A stretch of DNA of 64,000 nucleotides, from NCBI GenBank assembly GCA_038049695.1, contig CP142461.1, positions 36,226,501 through 36,290,500 on the forward strand, written 5' to 3'. The position numbers were made by a program, and so were the translations under genes. The stretch is from Cinnamomum chago (Eukaryota; Streptophyta; Magnoliopsida; Laurales; Lauraceae). This document shows positions 21,401 to 31,214 of this stretch, piece by piece. The notes beneath the pieces were generated by a model. That model was given only the letters and a program-made list of their open reading frames with translations. It was not told where the DNA came from and did not search any database. Position 1 is the first letter of the stretch. Each line of letters opens with the position of its first letter.

Positions 21401-23561
21401 CAATTAGACAAAAATGGAATATGGATGCCATAAGGTGCAACGTGTTACCATAGGACACGAGTTCTACTGTCTAAACACATGTAATTACACTTAATTACTT
21501 TTCATATTTTCATATTGGTTGCAAAATAGATCTAACAGCAACAAGGCTTTTAGCTTCAATCGCTTCATGATGCTAGTACAAGAGGACACTTAGGGCCTAT
21601 TTTGCATAGATTACATAGAATTTCATGGTCAAATGAGCTCCACCAAAGGATTATTAAGGAGGCAAGGAGTTAAAGGATAGAAGGTGAGGAGTGAAGGATA
21701 TAAGGTGGTGATGTAATGGGACTTCAACTTTCCTAGGATTTGAATTACTAGGGTAAAATGGGGGGATTCATTTCCCATCTTCCCTTTATTGGATTTTCAT
21801 TAAAGGGGAGGTTACATAACTGTCATTTTTTGAAATTCACCTTTGATTCTTCATTTTTAACCACCTGTAGAAACATAGTCTAAGAATTCCTAGGAATTCA
21901 ATTACATGAAACAAACAAGGCCTCAATGCACATTGATATGCATTCGATTTGCTTACAACCATCAGTTTGGTCCAGAACCATCTTATTTGAAGTTCATTTA
22001 TCCAAACTAAGGATCATATGGTCAAGAAATCACACAAGCATCATATAAAGCATGAATTTCACCTGAGAGCTTCATCACTTGCAATAAAAACACGCAAAAT
22101 CAATCAACATACCTGAATATAAGGGTATGTATTGGCTGCTGCATTGTCCCCAATAAGCATCGAATCACATTGTGAGAAATTCCTCGAATTATCCGCCCCA
22201 GGCATCACCTGCACGAGCCCTCTGTAGCAATTCCTTGAGCGCCCTGCCGAAATCCCCTTTGACACGATCCTACTCCTGGAATTCTTCCCCACGTGTATCA
22301 TCTTCGTCCCCGTATCCGCCTGCTGATAATTCTTCGTCAGTGCCACCGAATGGAACTCCCCCACCGTATCATCCCCCTTCAAAACCACGCTTGGGTACTT
22401 CCAAGTGATGGCAGAACCCGTCTCCAGCTGCGTCCATGATATCTTCGACCGCGCCCCATCACACAACCCCCTCTTCGTCACAAAATTATAGATCCCCCCC
22501 TTCCCTTCCTCGTCCCCGGCATACCAATTCTGCACCGTCGAGTAATTAATCTCCGCATCCTCCGCGCAATACAATTCGACCACCGCGGCATGGAGCTGGT
22601 TCTTGTCATACATAGGCGCCGTGCACCCCTCCAAATACCTCACAAAGCCGCGCTCCTCGGTGACAATTAGGGTTCGCTCGAACTGCCCCGTCTCAACCGC
22701 GTTAATCCTGAAGTAAGTCGATATATCCATGGGGCAAGTCGTGTCCTTGGGGATGTAGCAGAAGGACCCATCACTGAAAACCGCCGAATTGAGCGCCGCA
22801 TAGTAGTTATCCCCCGGAGGGACGACGCGGCCGAGATAGCGGCGGACGAGATCTGGGTACTCCTGAATTGCCTCCGATATGGAGCAGAAGATGACGCCCG
22901 CGGCCGCAAGGGTCTCACGGTGGGTGGTGGCGATGGAGACGGAGTCGAAGACGGTGTCGACCGCGACGTTGGCGAGGCGGCGCTGCTCGTTGAGGGGGAC
23001 ACGGAGGCGTTCGAAGTACTTGAGGAGCTCGGGGTCGGCATCGTCGAGGCTGTCGAGCTTGGGCTTCTGCTTAGGGGCGGAGTAGTAGGAGATGGATTGG
23101 AAATCGATGGGAGGGTGGAGATTGTCGGACCAGGTGGGTGGGGTCATGGAGAGGAACCGGCGGTAGGCGTCGAGGCGGAAGCGGAGCATCCAATCGGGTT
23201 CCTCTTTGATTTTGGAGATGAATTTGATGGTGGATTCGGAGAGGCCTTTGGGGATGGTGAAGGAGTCGATGTCAGCCCTCAGCCCGTACTTGTACTCGCG
23301 TTGGAGAAGCTTCTGGATCGGATCCGAGGAGGTTTTTGATGATGATGGTAGTGGTGGTGGTGGTGTTAGGGTTTTGGAGGAGGAGGGGGGATCGGAGTCG
23401 GCTCGGATTGAGAAGAGGGGTTTTGGGGAGAGAGGGGTTTTGATGGGAATTAGGGTTTTGGGGAGGAAAGGGGTTTTGGTGTTGGAGGTGGAGGAGGAGG
23501 AGGAAGAGGGGGTTTGGTGAGATATGGAGAAGACTCCATGAGAGAGGAGAGTCGCCGCCAT
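14526..23561 (-). CDS. SUFB: SufB, Fe-S cluster assembly scaffold subunit, chloroplast (two exons)
   Basis: Scaffold subunit of the SufBC2D complex, which builds Fe-S clusters in plastids and uses the ATPase SufC; known in Arabidopsis as ABCI8/LAF6. Exon 1 is 23561-22113 (483 codons) and exon 2 is 14744-14526 (72 codons plus TAG). The junction is CAG|GTATGT to AACAG|GTGAAG in phase 0, and the joined text reads straight through the conserved stretch [17 protein letters not shown]. Residues 1-75 are Ser/Pro-rich without acidic residues near the start, fitting a chloroplast transit peptide. The SufB core follows, beginning near [13 protein letters not shown]. Cys465 (QCDSM) and His493 (VEHEA) sit exactly 60 residues past Cys405 and His433 of E. 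coli SufB, the residues tied to nascent cluster assembly. Total 555 residues, close to plant homologues. No frameshift or missing key residue. Exon 1 is GC-rich, unlike its AT-rich surroundings. Confidence 0.95.
15401..15451. repeat. (GA)n microsatellite
   Basis: About 25 uninterrupted GA units in the SUFB intron. A 126-codon frame on the minus strand here owes its Ser-Leu run to this tract. Confidence 0.95.
16690..17330 (-). mobile_element. Possible Copia-type LTR fragment, antisense (fossil)
   Basis: Read on the minus strand there is a TATA box (CTCTATATAAAGG, near 16934), then GTAATCTCTCC and ATAAATAAAACTCTTTCAAG, a layout like the U3-R part of plant Copia LTRs. No second LTR, primer site or coding domain is adjacent. 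Edges are uncertain. Confidence 0.3.
17405..17535. repeat. Short direct duplication with A run
   Basis: TTGGGTGGATTTCTTCTATCTAGA near 17408 recurs as TTGGGTGGATTGCTTCTATCTAGA near 17508. AGTAAATTGTGA and GGTAAATTGTAA flank an 18-base A run between them. It may mark a small retroposon insertion or slippage. Confidence 0.55.
17520..19010 (+). mobile_element. Degenerate L1 LINE piece
   Basis: Several translated patches follow the order of a plant L1 ORF2. Near 17640 [13 protein letters not shown] is like the post-endonuclease linker (FRFE..WL). Near 18180-18300 [15 protein letters not shown], then [10 protein letters not shown] and QFWEEM, match the start of the RT domain (KAPGPDGF...F..FW). 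Near 18470-18530 [11 protein letters not shown] matches the zf-RVT region (IWKERNNRVF). Near 18740-18840 comes an RNase H-like end ([16 protein letters not shown]). The reading frame shifts several times and carries in-frame stops (for example after SDLFS), and the RT middle part is missing between about 18310 and 18440. It lies antisense to SUFB and cannot be active. Confidence 0.65.
19430..20050 (+). mobile_element. Second L1 LINE piece: reverse transcriptase segment
   Basis: Translations in the plus direction give [13 protein letters not shown], then [12 protein letters not shown], then [14 protein letters not shown], then AMSLHQKL and [12 protein letters not shown]. These match in order the plant L1 RT pattern (FW..IK..., NSTFI.LIPK, RPISLV..YKI..K.LA.RL, Q.AF..GR.ILDGVLI). 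Stops and frame changes are present (for example after IVLIP and before FYGHQ), and the segment is interrupted at 19721-19813 by a later poly(A) insertion. It could be part of the same original copy as the 17.5-19.0 kb piece, rearranged, or a separate copy. Confidence 0.65.
19721..19813 (+). mobile_element. Tail-only retroposon insertion with 15-bp target duplication
   Basis: TCCTAACAAAGATTT (19721-19735) and TCTTAACAAAGATTT (19799-19813) are direct repeats with one mismatch. Between them lie seven bases and an A-rich run of about 56 bp. This is the footprint of target-primed reverse transcription that copied almost only the poly(A) tail. The insertion splits the KILTK motif of the surrounding L1 RT, so it is younger than that L1 copy. 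Confidence 0.7.
20205..20275 (-). mobile_element. SINE-like 3' fragment, second copy
   Basis: Reversed, it reads TAGGGATTGGTCCGGCCC, AAAGGGCTGG and an A-rich end, matching the 4095-4195 copy in order with diverged bases. It sits in the SUFB intron, sense with respect to SUFB. A TTTA-rich stretch lies on its plus-strand left. Confidence 0.5.
21593..21922. mobile_element. Harbinger/Tourist-like MITE
   Basis: The left end GGGCCTATTTTGCATAG and the right end, reversed, GGCCTTGTTTGTTTCATG are imperfect inverted repeats in the style of Tourist MITEs. Flanks are TTA (21590-21592) and TCA (21923-21925), compatible with an aged 3-bp duplication. About 330 bp, non-coding, inside the SUFB intron about 190 bp from its donor site. 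Confidence 0.45.
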
Positions 23562-23691
23562 TGATGAATTGAATTGAATTGGAATAGGAATCGGAATGGA
23601 TGGAGGGTGTTTGAGAGAATGTCTTTGAGAAGACGAACGAGGGGTTACTTGTGCGGTGCGTGGCGGCCTCGCGACCAGGATAGAGAGGGGA

Positions 23692-23697
23692 CACGTG
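23692..23697 (-). promoter_or_regulatory. G-box (CACGTG) upstream of SUFB
   Basis: ACACGTGG with a perfect CACGTG core lies about 130 bp upstream of the SUFB start codon. G-boxes bind bZIP and bHLH (PIF-type) factors and are frequent in light-regulated promoters for plastid proteins. No TATA box is evident between it and the ATG. Confidence 0.5.
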
Positions 23698-23803
23698 GTT
23701 CACGAGTGGGGTCCATGGACGAATGTTGTGGTTGTGGTTGGCTACTTGGCTCTTGGCCGTTTGGTGAGTCCACATGCCGAGTGGAACTCAGTGTGTGGCC
23801 CGA

Positions 23804-23839
23804 ATCTCTCATCTCTCATCTCTCATCTCTCATCTCTCA
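23804..23839. repeat. 7-bp tandem repeat (CATCTCT)n
   Basis: About five copies of a 7-bp unit, CT-rich on the plus strand and GA-rich on the SUFB sense strand, about 250 bp upstream of the SUFB ATG. It may act as a GAGA-like promoter tract; that is inference. Confidence 0.85.
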
Positions 23840-23869
23840 ACTAGCAAACATAAGCACGGGCAATTAACT

Positions 23870-25029
23870 CATAAAATTAATTTTTTATAAGAAATTTAAA
23901 ATAATAACTTTTTCATTTAAATTATATTAAGATGGTTAAAGTACCACGGAGATACCATCAACATTAAAAAAACTTATCATCAAAATCAATCATTATAATA
24001 AAAAAAAACTTATAATTGGTTAATGTTACAAATAAAAGCACTAAATAAAAGAAAGTAATAGAAATTGAGAAATCAAAGTATCACATCTTAAAACATTTTT
24101 ATGCTCGTTTTTAGCATAGACAATATAATTTTTATTATTAATTATTTGTAAAAAAAGATTAAAATTTTATTTTTAAAAAAAAGGTAAACTAATGAGATTA
24201 TTTTGTATGAATCACTTTGAGATGGTTTGTAATCAAAGTCAATAACATGATAAATATAAACTAAATAAGCTTGGTCAGTCAGAATCAAGTAAGAAAAGTA
24301 TAAGCGGTTAATTTCATACACCTATACAAACATAAATTAGTTTGATTGGTATTGGAAAATCAGTTTTTTAGATCAATCTACTGCCATGTTCTAGCTAGAG
24401 GTAAATGAAACTATCATCATCATCATACAATCCATCAACTTTAATGGTTGGGATTATGAAATGGAGTCATATTTTTAGCTACGACCAATCAAACATCATA
24501 TGGGCCAATGATGAATGGATCATATAAAATTTAAAAGTAAGCAAGCTTAAAAATAATTCTTTTCTACATGGTAAAAAGAAGTATGTTTAGTAAATATTAA
24601 TAAATCATACAATGTATTCAAATTTAAAAAAAAATCTTAGTAATTATAAACTCACTGTAAAATATATTTAATATTTATAGGTTAAAGATACAGAAAAGTC
24701 GTATGTTATATAAAATAAATATCTCTTATATAGTCCATTCTTAGATCTGAAGAAAAATATTATACCAAAATAGCACTAATAAAAAGGAAAAGATAGATGG
24801 CAGAGATGGAAGAAAGCGTCATAAGCATTTATTTATATCATTTTTCACGAAAATATACACAAATAAAAGTCTAAAATGATACTACAAAACATCTATCATG
24901 CAATACAATTCTAGGAAACAGAGTCGAGTATAATCCAACTCACAAAATAATTGTATTCTTAGAAGAGAGGATGGGAAATGGGGCTTAACTGAAATCATTT
25001 TATTTCATTTAGGCCCTTTAGTATTTTTT
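23870..25029. other. AT-rich intergenic spacer, no gene seen
   Basis: Very AT-rich sequence after the SUFB promoter, with no open frame of note and no bounded repeat that I can identify. Confidence 0.6.
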
Positions 25030-25250
25030 TTATTAGTGTAACGATTCGGTTAACCGTGTGTTTTGGAAAAATAGTTAACCGAACCATATTTTATGATTTG
25101 GTTCGGTTAATAATCGTGAGTTGAGATTGAAGATCGCAACCGAGCTGTGAAGCATGGTTTTACAATTTTAACAGCCGTAACCGAACCATGAAACACGGTT
25201 ATTAACTGTCGGTTAGACATTTTTTCGATTTTTTTTTACACCCCTAATTT
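25030..25250. mobile_element. hAT-type MITE (CGGTT family), longer copy
   Basis: It contains repeated CGGTTCGGTT/AACCGAACC motifs in both orientations and the same GAAACACGGTTATTAAC block as the 11252-11376 copy. The right end TTTACACCCCTAA is the reverse of the common plant hAT MITE start TTAGGGGTGTAAA. The left end is less clear near ATTAGTGTAACG. Non-coding. Confidence 0.55.
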
Positions 25251-25437
25251 TAGTGTTGCAAAAGAAGAAAAGAGAGGGCAAGTTTGTCTTTTCATCCAAC
25301 TACAACTAAAGAAAGCGAGCTAGCAAGATGCCTTTTCACATTCCTTTTTCATTGTCTTTAATATTCCATTTTCCCATTGTCTTCTTCGTTTGCACGATAT
25401 AACCATTCCCCATTGTCTCAACTATTATTTCTACTCC

Positions 25438-25635
25438 AAGTTCGGATCCCCTGTTTCGTTGAAATAGGGAGATACTGTTTCATCCAATCAAGATTTGCCA
25501 ACCGTATAAAATCTCATGCCCTCTCAATTGCTTCTTTGAATGAAAAGAAGAAAAGAAAATATTTTATACAGTTGACAAATATTGATTGGATAAAACAGTA
25601 TCTCCCCGTTTCAATGAAATAGGGGATCCAAACTC
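25438..25635. mobile_element. Mutator-like hairpin MITE with 9-bp target duplication
   Basis: TTCTACTCC flanks both sides perfectly (25429-25437 and 25636-25644). The ends are AAGTTCGGATCCCC and, reversed, GAGTTTGGATCCCC. The two arms are inverted repeats of about 75 bp with roughly ten mismatches around a loop of about 45 bp. A 9-bp duplication with long inverted repeats is the Mutator signature. The 81-codon frame across it is incidental. Confidence 0.85.
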
Positions 25636-25644
25636 TTCTACTCC

Positions 25645-28600
25645 ATAGTGAAGAGTACAATTCCATCCAAAGCTCAAGTCAAGTACAAGTCCATTCTACC
25701 TAGGTAAGCTTCTTGCTTTCTAAACTAACTTCTTGCTTTATAGAGTATATGTCTATATCATTGCTTTAGAGAGTATATGTCTACATCATTGATGAGTGAT
25801 GCAGTGGATGTGATGATAACTTTTTATTTTATTTTATTTTACATTGCATTATTGATGGAATAATGGAGTGATGGTTATCCTTTTTTAATTTTTAATTTTT
25901 TTCCTACATAAATGAATATTCTACTTATCATAGTTATAAATGTTTCTTCTAGGTTCCTTTTGATACATATCTTCTTCTTTTTTTGTTACATATCCTTTTT
26001 TTCTATATTGAACCGTTGATTATTACTCCCTTTAATTTTTTTTTCCTACATTGATTATTGTTTTACTTTACTTTAGTTGTTTTTTCTTCTACATGTTCTT
26101 TCATTTTTTTTATTCTACATGTCCCTTGATAATGTTGGAGAGATGTTACAATATAACACACAAAAGTTATGGTGTGAGCCATATGACAAATTGGGATGAA
26201 CAATGCGAATAGTTAATTAATCAAGAATTAGCCAATAAACTTAAAACTTTATATAGATTTTAAAATGAACTTGTGAAGATTAGTAATAGGGCCAATGGAT
26301 TTAAAAATTACAGTTTTATACTTAGAGTTTTAAATAAGATTTTATTTGTAGGCACTATGTGTATCAATGTATGTGGATAACATATGTTTATTTTAATGCT
26401 TTTTAGGCTCCAATACCTTATAATAAGTAGATATATGAGTTGATAATTCAATCTTGATAATCCATAATAGGAAAAATCGTCAAGGACAATTATAAAAAAA
26501 ACATCTTTTGTTGAGTCAAATGGCCGATTGATGTACAACTATTTATTTCTATGCATCTTGCTATTTTTCCTATAATTCCCATACAACTTTTCTTCTTTTT
26601 TTTTTTTTTTGTGATTCTTAATAGTAAAAAAATGAGTCAAGAAAATTACTAACATTATGTAAGTCAACAACATTTGCCCCTCCTGAGAGAAATTTCCTAG
26701 CTCCACCATTTCAACCAACCATGCGAAGGCCTCGGACTGTCGGGCGTAGTGGCCTGGACCACCGGCGTCGAACAATTTAGACAATCAACTAACTGTTTTC
26801 ATGCAGTTTTTGCACATTGAGGTAGTTTTGCCCACGACTACCTGAGCTGAATGATTCAAACCACCGACCAGGGGCTCTAGAACAGCCGACAGTCTATGAC
26901 AGGGAAAATTTTTAGTGCCCATTTCACCTCACTTTCTCCATTTTCAACAATTGTCTTCACTCCTTGGAAGGCTTTAGATAGAAGTCCTGGGGGAGGAATG
27001 AAGCATCACTAGTTCATCCAAACTTTGCAGAAACTTCGGTAACTTCAAAAGTAAAAGGACAAACTCTGTCAAACTCTCTCCAACATCTTCAAACTTCAAC
27101 ACAAGGTACTTAACCTCTGGAAATACAACTAGAGGACTCGAAAATACTACTTGAAGCCATGTTAAACCCGTAATGCATCCAAAATCCCTTAGTCTTCTAG
27201 GTCTTTGTCTTGTTCATCGTTTCGGCTTACCATACAATGGCCCCAGAGTGGCACAACCTTGCATCCTCTCAATTGGCACAAAAACCAATAACTAACCCAG
27301 GACTCACACTTTGCGTCCCTAGATAAAGAAGTGATAATCTTCAAAGATTTCCTAAAGGACATCTAAACCCATCAACCTTCACGCCCAAAGTTTAACAACT
27401 CCCACAAAAGATTACAGATGTGTTTCCCAGCAACTCCAGAAGAATAAAGGAGAAGACAGAGGACCTGTTACCAACAACCAGCCAACTTGTCAATCTACAG
27501 CAGGCAGCCACTGGTAGTTCCCCATGGTTCTATGTTTTCTACATTCTATTGTATTTTCACGTATTTTTATTTGGCACTTGATCTCCTAAGCTGGACGGGG
27601 GAGTTGTAAAAAAAACATACATATAAACAACTTGCAGCCGGGAGGTGAGAAATGTAGAACCCACCTAAAAATAAAAACGAGAAAGGAATAAAGGCGCACT
27701 TTGGTATCCTCCACCGTAAATTTGTTTATTCTCGTATTTTCTGTATGTTCTTTAAAATGTGGCATTTTCCAAGTTCATAATTTTAGGGGCAACAGAAGAT
27801 TAGTGTCGTCTGTGGGAAAAGTCATTGAAAACTGGATTTATTGTTGATCAAGTGTCAAGGAAAACAAAAAAAAGGAAGTAGGAAATACATTACCTGCAGT
27901 TCAGCCAAAGGTCTACCTGAGAGCAACTGTTGACCGAACCAAGAATGTGATTGACTGTTATTCTATTGCCTGCAAAATGACTCGCCGACAGTCCTATGAA
28001 GGTGGCAACTAGCCAGTGTCCAGTAGTCTCATCCAAGTGCAGAAAACCAGTGTATTTCTTTGTGATTTTTTGGGAGTTCAGTTTGAAATCTTTTGCAGAT
28101 AATTGGGAAAAACATTTTGGCAAACTTAGGACCTATTTCTTCCATTTTTGGAAAACTAAGTTTAATGCCAATGATGTGGTGAAGTGAAATAAAACTTATA
28201 CCAACTTGCCTTTTGGTAGTCCCTTGTTGGTTAAAAATTTCATGGCCGTTTGGTTCCTTTTCTGTTTGGAATCGATCCAATCAAGTAAGCTCATGCTGAA
28301 AAATAGTCCATTTGACTTATGAGATTTGTCAATCTTTGTGGCTTAGCGAGCATTTAATTGCCCTGCTTTTCGCCCTTATATTTGACGGATTTTGGGTGGT
28401 CTTTTTAGTCGATTGTCACGGGCTATTAGCCAAGCGATCCCTCTGAATTGGACTAGATCTATCTCTCTTTCCTCCCATTTCTGGAATGGGATCATTCCTC
28501 TGTATCGAAATTCCCCCCGTTTCATGGTAGGCCACTGGTGTGATTAGTTTTGGATAAGATAGAGAGTTCGTGCCATTTTCTTAACCATTTGTGTTGATTA

Positions 28601-28966
28601 CTCATCCTTGATGGTTTGAGGGCACGTATCTATCATTTTGTTACACCATTTTAGGCCACCTTGTTAGTTAGATAAAAGTAATATCCTGACAAAGGATTGA
28701 GCCCAAGTATAAAATGTCTCCTATTATTGAAAGTCAGAGGACTGAATCCCATCGGTCCTATTTTGCAGGCCAACCATGGGTTCACTAATCATCACCTTTG
28801 ATTAAGCAAAGGAATGCCTTTTCAAAGTCTCTGTCTCGGAACGCGGCTCTACTTCTAAGCCCCAAAAGCAAGTCCGAGAAGAAAGCACTCGAGTCTCAGC
28901 TATCTAGAGGCTCTCCTTGACCCAAAAGTACTGCCTTTCCCTCTAGGAGTCAAGCCCTAGCAACTC
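25645..28966. other. Intergenic spacer, no gene seen
   Basis: T-rich and AT-rich to about 26.6 kb, then more balanced. No domain is recognisable in the short frames near 26539-26784 and 27890-28280. Near 27795, TAGTGTCGTCTGTGGGAAAAG weakly resembles the primer site of Tat elements (compare 40441), which might mark a very old LTR element, but no LTR pair is visible. Confidence 0.45.
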
Positions 28967-29176
28967 TAAGGGCATGTTTGTGTAGCCCATTTCCATGGAA
29001 ATGAAGACAGTTTTCCGTGGAAATGGAACTTTTCATGTGTTTGGTACATGTTTTTTCCTAGGAATCACTTTATTGCTACCTCAACATTTTCCTTCCTCAC
29101 TATGGAAATAGACTTCCCATGGGGGGGGGGGGGGGGTATGGGAAGTTTATTTCATCAGAAAACTTGCCCCCCCCCC

Positions 29177-29184
29177 CTTTATAA
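29177..29184 (+). promoter_or_regulatory. TATA box near the left end of the Harbinger element
   Basis: TTTATAAA lies about 80 bp upstream of an ATG at 29259 and 200 bp inside the element, a plausible start for its plus-strand transcript. It is followed by pyrimidine-rich sequence typical of plant leaders. Confidence 0.35.
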
Positions 29185-29258
29185 ACCTCTTTTCCTATCC
29201 ATTTCCCATCCAAAACCTTAGCCCCCACTTCTACATTGCTGGAAAATCTCCTTCATCG

Positions 29259-29660
29259 ATGAGCTTCTTCTGGACTGCAGCAGCCATCGCCCCCTTGCAG
29301 GTAAATCCCCACTCTCTTATCTTCTCTCTTCTCTGCCAAGTTCTCTCTGCCCTGTGCTTGCAGTTCATCGTCCCATCATCCTCTTGTTTGTTCGAGTTGG
29401 AGAGCTCGCTGCGCCCTGAGCAAGCAGGGTCATCGCCTGCTCTAATCCTTGGACCCAAACGACCCTTCAACAACTGATCTACTCATCCGCAAGTTCGTGG
29501 CTTCCTCTTCCAAGTCACTCCTTCTCACTACTCTCTCCCATCTCCTCTCCAACAACAACAACAGTGATTGCTCCTCTTTTGCCCTTCCTGTAACTAACTA
29601 CTCTCTCCTACTTTTACCCCCACACAAACACATTGATACATACATACATACCCACTAAGA
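29259..29660 (+). pseudogene. Host-like leader sequence inside the Harbinger element
   Basis: GC-richer than the rest of the element. An ATG at 29259 opens MSFFWTAAAIAPLQ and meets a good donor, CAG|GTAAATCC, at about 29300; an acceptor TGCTTGCAG follows near 29363. Further on, at about 29449-29520, PNDPSTTDLLIRKFVASSSK and LLLTTLSHLLS read like the N-terminus of an organelle-targeted plant protein. PPR proteins came to mind, but no motif proves it. This does not look like Harbinger protein. It may be a captured host exon or simply an element leader. Confidence 0.35.
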
Positions 29661-30139
29661 CTTTCACCTACTTGCACACAAGGACAAATGGGTAGGAACT
29701 AGGAAGGCCCACCCACCACATATTTCACTCTGATTGGATGTTCTTAAGTTCAACGGTCCTGTTCTTCTAATCATGATGATTATTACATCTGCTATAATCC
29801 TTCCATTTTTTGCCTGTTTCAGATCTAAAGGGATTTGTACCCTCTATGACGATTGTGGGTTATTTACAAGATATATAGGGTTTGCTTTTGATAATTTCTT
29901 TTAATCTGATTTCTAGTTTTTAATTATATCAGGACTAGTTATTGTGACTAGTTATTCCTTGACTTTACTTTTATAATGCAGATAACAAAATTTTATACCT
30001 TAAAATGTAGGACTCAGGGCCGATTTGCCTGCTTGGTATTAAATCTCTATGCTAGTTCTTTGTCTCTGTGCTAGTTTCAACCCAATGTGGGTGGATTCTT
30101 CCTACTCCTATTTTTTGGCAAGTTAAGACCCTGAGGCAC

Positions 30140-30260
30140 ATGTACAGTATGTTGTTGCGTCAATTGCATCCATATTGGGACCATTGATCCAAAAAGTTGA
30201 TCTGGTGGGCCGCGCAGTCAATGCGGGTCCCCCCCAAAAATCCTTGTGGAAGATCCTAGC
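30140..30260. other. Non-coding spacer between Harbinger leader and ORF1
   Basis: The 29.66-31.2 kb part of the element holds no gene. The segment listed here has GGGACCATTGATCCAAAAAG and GGTGGGCC tracts of the kind scattered over this window, and may be a small older repeat. Confidence 0.3.
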
Positions 30261-31214
30261 CACCCAATTTTGCATATGCAAATAGGCAAGCAATAACAAA
30301 ATGACAGCAGGAGACTGGCCCTGGAGAAAATGTGATAGCAGATGCTGTGCATGTTCCCTTACTACATTTGATAGCAGATGCATAGATAATTGTTATAGTT
30401 TTAAATTGGTATATCTTGCTTATGTTTGGCTAGTATTGTATAGCTAGCTACATTTGATCTAAAACAATGGGCAGTTTTATTAGTCTTTCACTTATAAATT
30501 ATATGGTTATGTTATATGTGTAGGTCTATTACTTGCCACTAAGATAGAGATTTTGATGCAATGATATATTTCATTAGAAAGTTGTGGGGATGATTCATAA
30601 GTAAGTTTTCAAAATCCGTCCTATATCAAAGAAAATCCACCATACCTATCTATTTTTACACTTTATAGTGCCCTATCTCATAGATTAGTACTGTTTATTG
30701 CTCATCTCCTCCTGCAAAAATCCGGGCTTTCAGGCTCTGTTTGTCTCCTGAGTGTTGTATTGACTCAAGCAACTACAAGTCTCACTGAAAAGGCATCTGT
30801 TGAACTACTAAGCCTAATCTTGGGCTTGAACAGTTCCGGTGCTTCTGAGGTGCCAACACTAGGCCAAACACATCAGTGACTTGGGTCACTGTCTTTTGAG
30901 CAGTCCACATGCATGCTGAATCAAAGGATGATTTTAATTTTATGATGGGTTCCTAAGAAGCCCTGCCATCCCATTGTAATGTTAGATGACTTTTATTGTT
31001 CATTCAATATCAAGTATATGAATTATCATTCAGAGGATCATTGTTGTAGTGTTGTTTAATCTAATGGATTTATAATAACTGTTGCCATTTATTTAGCATC
31101 ATACCCATTTCTTAGTTGCTTCATGATGTTGTTGTAACCCATACCGGTGAAATACTAATTTTTCATATTTGACATAGTATATAAATATTCACATCTTTAC
31201 TAAAATTTGTAGGA

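Larger units (their letters stand above)
14745..22112 (-). other. SUFB: SUFB intron, 7368 bp, filled with repeats
   Basis: GT-AG intron with donor GTATGT at 22112 and acceptor AACAG ending at 14745. It contains a (GA)n tract, a probable LTR fragment, two L1 pieces lying antisense to the gene, a nested poly(A) retroposon, a SINE tail and a MITE-like element. Stretches not covered by those entries (about 14.8-15.4, 15.5-16.7, 20.3-21.6 kb) show nothing I can name. The reading frame is preserved across it, so the insertions appear to be tolerated. Confidence 0.9.

Noticed and set aside
22667-23520. Several open frames of 68-167 codons on both strands overlapping SUFB exon 1
   Set aside because: They are shadow frames of a GC-rich exon, with low-complexity translations and no independent support.
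26539-26784. Minus-strand frame containing DAGGPGHYARQSEAFAWLVE
   Set aside because: It looks protein-like for about 40 residues but I recognise no family, and it runs into poly-Lys from an A run. Not enough to call a gene.
27793-27815. Primer-site-like TAGTGTCGTCTGTGGGAAA as the start of another retroelement
   Set aside because: The match is partial, and no LTR pair or gag-like text could be placed around it.
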